Of a DNA stretch of 64,000 nucleotides, positions 58,926 to 64,000 are shown piece after piece (the stretch's first letter is position 1; every line of letters begins with the position of its first letter). The notes beneath the pieces are model-generated. The model had not been told where the DNA came from. It was given only the letters and a program-made list of their open reading frames with translations, and ran no database searches. Position numbers and translations under genes: made by a program. Origin of the DNA: Allobogoriella deserti (GTDB lineage Bacteria > Actinomycetota > Actinomycetes > Actinomycetales > Actinomycetaceae); contig NZ_JBHUEE010000002.1 of the NCBI RefSeq assembly GCF_042680605.1, positions 372,001 through 436,000 of the forward strand. The letters are read 5' to 3'.

Positions 58926-59818
58926 CGGCCGCTCATTTCGTCGCGGGCGTTCTCGCCGAGGAGGTTGAAGGACAGCACCGTCACCAGCAGCGCCAACGAC
59001 GGCCACAGCACCATCAGCGGGGCCGCGGACAGGGACTGCTGCCCGTCGAAGATCATGTTGCCCCAGCTGGGCGCCGGCGGCGGGATCCCGAGGCCGAGGA
59101 AGCTCAGCGCCCCCTCCGTCACGATGATCATGCCCATGCCGAGCATCGCGAAGTTCATCATCTGGGGCACGATGTTCGGCGCGATGTGCCGCAGCAGGAT
59201 CCGCCAGGTCGGGCTCCCGCTCAGCTCCGCCGCCTGGACGAACGGCATGTTCACCACGCGGAACGTGGCCGACCGGGACACCCGGGCCACGGCCGGGATG
59301 CTGAACGCGGTCAGCGCGAGGATCGTGTTCGGCAGGCTGGGCCCGAGGACCTGCGCGATGGCGATGGTCAGGACCAGCGACGGGAAGGCGATGAACACGT
59401 CGAGGATCCGCATGATGAGGGTGTCCGGGCGGCCGCCGAGGTAGGCGGAGATCGCCCCGATCGACCCGCCGACGAGCAGGCCGATGAGGTTGACGCTCAC
59501 CCCGACGATCAACGAGGCGCGCCCGCCGTGCAGCAGCCGGGAGAGCACGTCGTTGCCGTTGATGTCGGTGCCCAGCGGATGCCCCGGGCTCCCTGGGGGC
59601 AGCGCGCTGCTCAGGACGTCACCGCCGACCGGGCTCGGCAGCGGCAGCACGACGGGGCCGAGGAAGCAGGTGGCGAACAGCAGCAGCACGAAACCGCCGG
59701 GAACCCACAGCAGCAGACGACGGCGGATGCGCGCCCACCGGATCCCGCGCTCGGTCTCGGCCGGTTCGGTCTCGGTCGCGGCCAGCGCGGTGGCCGCGGA
59801 TGCGTCAGTGACTGCCAT
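58922..59818 (-). CDS. Peptide ABC transporter permease (DppC type), system 3
   Basis: A 298-residue permease with anchor helix at about residues 36-56 and LGTDINGNDVLSRLLHGGR, the DppC signature. QAAELSGSPTWRILLRHIAP is the ATPase docking loop. Its ATG lies inside the end of the DppB gene, a 14-bp overlap, and its stop overlaps the DppD start. Confidence 0.92.
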   Translation of the reverse strand: MAVTDASAATALAATETEPAETERGIRWARIRRRLLLWVPGGFVLLLFATCFLGPVVLPLPSPVGGDVLSSALPPGSPGHPLGTDINGNDVLSRLLHGGRASLIVGVSVNLIGLLVGGSIGAISAYLGGRPDTLIMRILDVFIAFPSLVLTIAIAQVLGPSLPNTILALTAFSIPAVARVSRSATFRVVNMPFVQAAELSGSPTWRILLRHIAPNIVPQMMNFAMLGMGMIIVTEGALSFLGLGIPPPAPSWGNMIFDGQQSLSAAPLMVLWPSLALLVTVLSFNLLGENARDEMSGR

Positions 59819-60839
59819 AACGGATCCTCGGGTCGAGCACGGCGTACATGACGTCGACGATGAGGTTCGCGAAGATCGCGACGGCGGCGAAGATGAACAC
59901 GCACGCCTGGACCACCGCGACGTCGCGGGACAGCGCGCCCTCCAGCATGAGTTGTCCCATGCCCGGCATGGCGAAGATCTGCTCGATGATGACGGTGCCG
60001 CCGACCAGCGTGCCGATGTTGAGGCCGACGATGGTCAGCAGTCCGAAGGAGGAGTTGCGGAAGGCGTGCTGCCACAGCACGCGCCACGGTCCGGCGCCCT
60101 TGGCGCGGGCGGTGTCCACGTAGTCGGCCGAGTTGATCTGCTCGACGAGGTCGCCGCGCAAGAAACGGGCGTAGAAGCACATGAGCGGCACCGCGAGCGC
60201 GAGCGTCGGCAGGATCACCGAACGCAGGTTCCCGGCCAGGTCTTCGGCGAGCGGGACGAAGCCGATCGCGGGAAGCTGACGCAATAGCACCGCGAAGACC
60301 AGCACTAGGAGGATGGCCAGCACGTAGTTCGGGATCGCCAGCAGCGTCATCGCCATGACCATGATGAGCCGGTCGAAGAAGCCGCCCGGCCGGCGCGCCG
60401 CCAGAAGTGCGACCGGCAGTGCCACCGCGATGGACAGGACGAACGCCAGTCCGACGATCTCGAGCGTGACGGGCAGCCGTTCACCGAGGAGGTCGACGAC
60501 GGCGCGGTTGCTGACCGAGGACCGCCCGAGGTCGCCGGTGAGTGCGCCGCCGAGCCAGCTCAGGTAGCGCTCCGGCGCCGGCCGGTCCAGGCCCATGGTC
60601 TGCCGGATGGCCTCGACCTCGGCCTCCGAGGCGTCCATCCCGGCCTGCTGGCGCGCCGGGTCACCCGGCATCGCCTCCAGCAGCGCGAACACCAGGATGC
60701 TCACGGCCACCAGCAACGGGATGGCGATGAGCACGCGCCGCACCACGAGCCGGGCGAGCGGCGAGGTCCGCGCCCGGGCGAGGAACGAGCTTCTCCCGCC
60801 CGGGTCGGTCTCGGGTCGGGATGCGACGGCGGTCGTCAC
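59805..60839 (-). CDS. Peptide ABC transporter permease (DppB type), system 3
   Basis: A 344-residue permease. After a polar N-terminus of about 35 residues, an anchor helix (about 38-58) leads into LLEAMPGDPARQQAG and a transport domain ending MYAVLDPRIRYG. The docking loop reads DTARAKGAGPWRVLWQHAF. The GTG at 60839 overlaps the binding-protein stop by four bases; the much longer open frame upstream is a shadow of that gene. Confidence 0.92.
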   Translation of the reverse strand: MTTAVASRPETDPGGRSSFLARARTSPLARLVVRRVLIAIPLLVAVSILVFALLEAMPGDPARQQAGMDASEAEVEAIRQTMGLDRPAPERYLSWLGGALTGDLGRSSVSNRAVVDLLGERLPVTLEIVGLAFVLSIAVALPVALLAARRPGGFFDRLIMVMAMTLLAIPNYVLAILLVLVFAVLLRQLPAIGFVPLAEDLAGNLRSVILPTLALAVPLMCFYARFLRGDLVEQINSADYVDTARAKGAGPWRVLWQHAFRNSSFGLLTIVGLNIGTLVGGTVIIEQIFAMPGMGQLMLEGALSRDVAVVQACVFIFAAVAIFANLIVDVMYAVLDPRIRYGSH

Positions 60840-62611
60840 TGCTCCATCCAGACCCGGTCGTAGAGGACACCCTGGTTGACGGCGAGTGCCGGGATGGGCA
60901 CGTCGAGTCCCGGGCCGTGGATGCCTGGCCGCATCACCTGCGCCGGCTGGAACGCCGGACCGAAGGGTCCGTAGGCCTCCTCGGCGATGTACTCGGCCGC
61001 CTCGCGGTAGGCCGCGGCCCGTTCCTCCTCGTCGGTGGTGGCGACGGCGTCGGCAAGGATGTCGTCCAGTTCGGTGGACAGGCCCTCCTGCAGCGCCTGC
61101 TGGGCGTTGTCCGCGCCCTCCGGCAGCGGCGTCCCGCTGTAGGGCGAGGTGGAACCGAACCGGATGCCGACGCCGATGCCGACCGAGGGGTCCCAGGCTC
61201 CTGCGGTCTGCAGGATCGACTTCCAGTCCCCCTCGGTGAAGGTGGTGATGACGTCGTTGAGTGCCTGGGCCTCGATCTGGACGTCCATGCCGGCTTCCTG
61301 CCACTGCGTCTGCAGGGCGGTGGTCACCTGCCGGGCCACGCCGGTGTCCGTGGTGTTGAGCTGGACGGAGAGGCCGCCGAGCTCGTCGACGATCTGCTGC
61401 GCCTGCTCGAGGTCGTACTCGCGATACCCCTCGACCTCGGGCATGTGGAACAGGCCGCCGGAGGCGGTGAACGACTGGCTCATCTCGCCTTCCCCGTTGA
61501 ACAACCCCTCGTTGATGGCCGCGAAGTCGGTGGCGTAGTAGATCGCCTCCCGGGCCCGCTTGTCGTCGAACGGTGGCTTGCGGGCGTTGAGCTGGACGAC
61601 GTACGGCGAGGTGGGGGCGCCGAGATGGACCTCGAGGTCCGGGTTGTTCTGCGCCTCCTCGATGAGGTTGACGCTGCTGAGTCCTTCGATGACGTCGCCC
61701 TGCCCGGCCATGACAGTCTGGTAGGCGACCTGGTCGCCCCCGACCGATTGGAAGTTCAGCGCGTCGAGGTAGGGCAGGCCGTCCTTGAAGTAGTTCTCGT
61801 TCCGCGCGAGCTCGAGCCGCTCGTTCTGCCGGTTGCCCTCGACGACGAACGGCCCGGCACCGACCGGGGCGTTGCGGAACTGCTCGGCCCCCATCTCCTC
61901 GTAGGCGCTCGGCGAGGCGATGAGGTTGAGGTTGGTCGCCGGGAACCCGTTGACCAGTGAGCCGTTGACCTCGCCGAGGTGCATCTCGACGGTGCGGTCG
62001 TCGACGGCGCGGATCGCGCCGAGCCGCTGGGTGACGATCTCCCGGTCCACGTCCTCCGGCAACGCGTCCCACAGGCTCTGCATGAACGACTCGCTCAGGT
62101 CCGGCGGCTCCATGTCCATGTTGAGCTGAATCGTCGGTGCGCCGCTGGAGCCCGAGCTGAACTCACGGATCCAGTTCCACACCACGGCCTCGGCGTCCAT
62201 CTCGGTGCCGTCGCTGAACTCGATGCCCTCCCGGATGGTGACCGTCAGGGTGAGGCCGTCGTCGGACCATTCGTAACTCTCGGCCTGGTTCGGGACGATC
62301 TCGGCTCCGCCGTCGTCGGTGGGCTCGAGGGTGAACAGGCCACCGAAGATCGCCGAGTTCTGCGGCAGGTTCGCACCGGTGGTGTTGGAGGTGGCGGGGT
62401 CGAGCCCGGTGGCCCAGCCGCCGGCGAAGCCGGCGTCGAGCAGCACGGTGATCTCCCCACCGCTCTGCGGCTCTCCGGTGCCGGTGCCGCCGTCGTCCCC
62501 GCTTTCCTCGGCTCCGGAGCTGCACGCGGCGGCCGCGAGGGCCAGACCCGTGACGACGGCGAGGGACCGCGCGAGCCGACGGGTGCGGCCGGCATTCCTG
62601 GTTCTGCTCAT
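60836..62611 (-). CDS. Peptide ABC transporter substrate-binding lipoprotein (SBP family 5), system 3
   Basis: A 591-residue lipid-anchored binding protein. The basic signal peptide (RTRRLARSLAVVTGLAL) ends at AAAC with Cys30, followed by an Asp/Gly-rich linker. Family 5 motifs include SYEWSDDGLTLTVTIREGIEF and PVGAGPFVVEGN. The ATG at 62611 and a GTG one codon earlier both follow AAGGGGAACA; either may be used. It is the first gene of the five-gene operon. The amidohydrolase gene upstream on the same strand may belong to the same unit, with a 101-bp gap. Confidence 0.92.
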   Translation of the reverse strand: MSRTRNAGRTRRLARSLAVVTGLALAAAACSSGAEESGDDGGTGTGEPQSGGEITVLLDAGFAGGWATGLDPATSNTTGANLPQNSAIFGGLFTLEPTDDGGAEIVPNQAESYEWSDDGLTLTVTIREGIEFSDGTEMDAEAVVWNWIREFSSGSSGAPTIQLNMDMEPPDLSESFMQSLWDALPEDVDREIVTQRLGAIRAVDDRTVEMHLGEVNGSLVNGFPATNLNLIASPSAYEEMGAEQFRNAPVGAGPFVVEGNRQNERLELARNENYFKDGLPYLDALNFQSVGGDQVAYQTVMAGQGDVIEGLSSVNLIEEAQNNPDLEVHLGAPTSPYVVQLNARKPPFDDKRAREAIYYATDFAAINEGLFNGEGEMSQSFTASGGLFHMPEVEGYREYDLEQAQQIVDELGGLSVQLNTTDTGVARQVTTALQTQWQEAGMDVQIEAQALNDVITTFTEGDWKSILQTAGAWDPSVGIGVGIRFGSTSPYSGTPLPEGADNAQQALQEGLSTELDDILADAVATTDEEERAAAYREAAEYIAEEAYGPFGPAFQPAQVMRPGIHGPGLDVPIPALAVNQGVLYDRVWMEQ

Positions 62612-62712
62612 CACTGTTCCCCTTTGAACGCTGGCGACGATGCCGTCGCGGCCGGTGGGCCGCAGTGGTGGAACTGCTGTCCTGGCAGTCTCACCGAGTC
62701 ACGCAGCGCGTC

Positions 62713-63759
62713 TCAGGCTCCTTCCGTCCCACGGAAGGACGGCGCGCCGGGTGCGGCGGCGACCGGCTCGCGCCCGATCCAGCGCAGTGCGTTGCGCCAG
62801 GAGATGTCCTGCCACTCCTCTTCGGGCAGGTCCATCGCACGCAGTGTCCGGGCGGCCGGGTCTTCCCGCGGCATGGCGGGGAAGTCGGAGCCGACGAGCA
62901 GCCGGTCCGCGCCGAGCAGGTCGATGAGGTATCGGATGGTGCGGCGGTCGAAGACCATCGAGTCGTAGTAGAACCGGCGCGCGTACTCCAGCGGGGAGGG
63001 GCCGTCGTCGTGCATGAGTGCGCGGTCGAGTTCGACCGGCTCCTCGTTCCAGGATCCGCCCCAGAAGTAGTTGGCCCGCGGCAGGGTCATGGCGATCCCG
63101 CCCGCGGCGTGGCTGAACGAGATCCGCAGGTCGGGGCAGGCGGCCGCGGTCCCGCCGAGGATCATCGAGCCGGCCGCGAAGGTGCCCTCGATGCCGACGA
63201 CGTGGGTGCCCATGGCGGACATCGGCAGCCGGTCCATCGGTGCCGGCATGGCGTGCACGAAGATCGCGACGCCGAGCCGCTCGGCCTCGGCGAAGAAGGG
63301 CCGGAAGGACTCGTCGCCGATGGATCTACCGAGGATGTTCGAGGCGATCTCCACACCGGGCAGGCCCGCGTCGACGACCGCGGACAGTTCGGCCGCCGCG
63401 GCGTCCGGGTCCTGCATGGGCACCAGCCCGAGGGCCATGATCCGCTCCGGTGCGTGCGAGCTCAGCTCGGCGGCGAACTCGTTGACGTGCCGGGCCAGGG
63501 ACAACCCGTCCGCCGCGAGCAGGTCGTAGCGCAGCAGCGGGGGCATCGGGCTGACGATCTCGGCGTCCACACCGGAGGCGTCCATGGCCTCGACGCGCCG
63601 CTCGGCCTCGAAGAAGACCTCCTTGGCGGGGAAACGGGTCTGCCCGAAGACCAGCAGCCGGTCCGTGCTGCCCTCGACGGGCTCCATCCGGGGGAAGCAC
63701 TCCGGGGCGTCGCCGGGGTAGTCCTTGGGCAGCAGGTGGGCGTGGGCGTCGATGATCAC
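62713..63759 (-). CDS. Amidohydrolase of the ACMSD-like amidohydrolase_2 family
   Basis: A 348-residue TIM-barrel metal enzyme related to 2-amino-3-carboxymuconate-6-semialdehyde decarboxylase and gamma-resorcylate decarboxylase. Metal and catalytic motifs are IDAHAHLLP (residues 3-11), FVHAMP, FSHAAGG and GSDFPA. Members act as decarboxylases or hydrolases on aromatic or lactone acids. GTG start at 63759 with AGAGG upstream. It lies between a zinc alcohol dehydrogenase and the system 3 peptide importer on one strand, which suggests a small catabolic unit for an imported compound. Confidence 0.87.
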   Translation of the reverse strand: MIIDAHAHLLPKDYPGDAPECFPRMEPVEGSTDRLLVFGQTRFPAKEVFFEAERRVEAMDASGVDAEIVSPMPPLLRYDLLAADGLSLARHVNEFAAELSSHAPERIMALGLVPMQDPDAAAAELSAVVDAGLPGVEIASNILGRSIGDESFRPFFAEAERLGVAIFVHAMPAPMDRLPMSAMGTHVVGIEGTFAAGSMILGGTAAACPDLRISFSHAAGGIAMTLPRANYFWGGSWNEEPVELDRALMHDDGPSPLEYARRFYYDSMVFDRRTIRYLIDLLGADRLLVGSDFPAMPREDPAARTLRAMDLPEEEWQDISWRNALRWIGREPVAAAPGAPSFRGTEGA

Positions 63760-63769
63760 GGCGGACCTC

Positions 63770-64000
63770 TCAGTTCGGGTGGACGGAGACGTGGATGGCG
63801 TTGCCCTCGCCGGCGTCGCCGGCGAGGGTGTCGATGGCGAGGCCGACCTCGTCCAGGCCGAAGGTGTGGGTGTGCAGCTTCTCGAGCGGGAAGCGCCCGG
63901 ACTCGAGCAGCTCGATCGCCTTCTTGTTCGCCGCGGCGTCCACCCCGAACGCGCCCTTGACGGTCAGGCCCCGGTTGATGAGCAGGTCGGTCACCAGCGG
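63770..64000 (-). CDS. Zinc-type alcohol dehydrogenase (MDR superfamily), C-terminal part only
   Basis: Only the last 76 or so residues are inside the window; the 5' part continues past the right edge. The visible end (NRGLTVKGAFGVD, LLESGRFPLEKLHTHTFGLDE, NAIHVSVHP) matches the C-terminal substrate-binding segment of medium-chain dehydrogenases. The zinc and NAD motifs are not in the window, so it cannot be assigned to a subfamily. Some mycofactocin-dependent dehydrogenases belong to this superfamily, but nothing visible proves that here. Confidence 0.75.
   Translation of the reverse strand, partial: PLVTDLLINRGLTVKGAFGVDAAANKKAIELLESGRFPLEKLHTHTFGLDEVGLAIDTLAGDAGEGNAIHVSVHPN

Noticed and set aside
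60840..62072. Large Arg-rich open frame extending the DppB gene of system 3 upstream
   Set aside because: It is the high-GC shadow of the binding-protein gene in another frame; DppB similarity starts after 60839.

Overview
The window is about 70% G+C. It uses GTG starts often, couples genes through ATGA or GTGA overlaps, and carries a mycofactocin locus and a 13E12-type DUF222/HNH gene. Together these point to a high-GC actinomycete; the genus cannot be fixed from the sequence alone. No rRNA, tRNA, CRISPR array, phage or insertion sequence was recognised. Functions come from reading motifs and family resemblance; no database search was run.

Layout. (1) 1-13.2 kb: a truncated acetyl-xylan-esterase-type hydrolase, an M20 amidohydrolase, a small carboxymuconolactone-decarboxylase-fold protein, and a dipeptide/oligopeptide ABC operon on the minus strand (9.3-11.0 kb back to 2.8 kb). 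That operon contains a metal amidohydrolase between its two permease genes and an MFS exporter at its end. A divergent pair follows, a YheO-type regulator and a MalY-type PLP enzyme. (2) 13.4-19.2 kb: an MMPL transporter with a degenerate ABC-ATPase-like tail and a YhgE/Pip-type membrane protein, divergent from a TetR regulator whose intergenic region holds three perfect operator copies. (3) 19.2-26.9 kb: a secreted subtilase, a Tat-exported GH116-type glycosidase, a small unknown protein and a GH2 beta-mannosidase. (4) 27.3-33.1 kb: an operon of an IclR regulator, an IlvD/Edd dehydratase, an FAD oxidoreductase and two-subunit aconitase X. (5) 33.4-39.5 kb: a MacB/FtsX-type ABC pair and a nitrate/sulfonate/riboflavin-type ABC importer. 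(6) 39.7-54.7 kb: a complete but split mycofactocin system. (7) 54.7-64 kb: a DUF222/HNH protein, a small membrane protein, a third dipeptide ABC operon, an amidohydrolase and the end of a zinc alcohol dehydrogenase.

The most interesting region is the mycofactocin locus. mftA and mftB (peptide and chaperone), mftR and mftG sit at 52.0-54.7 kb. mftC, mftD, mftE and mftF (maturation and glycosylation) sit about 10 kb away on the opposite strand at 39.7-44.4 kb. An SDR, a complete peptide ABC importer and an IclR regulator lie between them. One inversion of 44.5-54.7 kb would restore the usual mftR/mftABCDEF order. Both halves carry almost the same promoter, with a 19-bp palindromic operator filling the -35/-10 spacer (44508-44526 and 54224-54242, one mismatch). 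The two halves are therefore probably still controlled together by MftR.

A second notable feature is a family of intergenic arrays at 13242-13362 and 39599-39733. Each has three units of a conserved 11-mer at exact 19-nt spacing, followed by three inverted units. Both lie directly downstream of stop codons and could form long hairpins.
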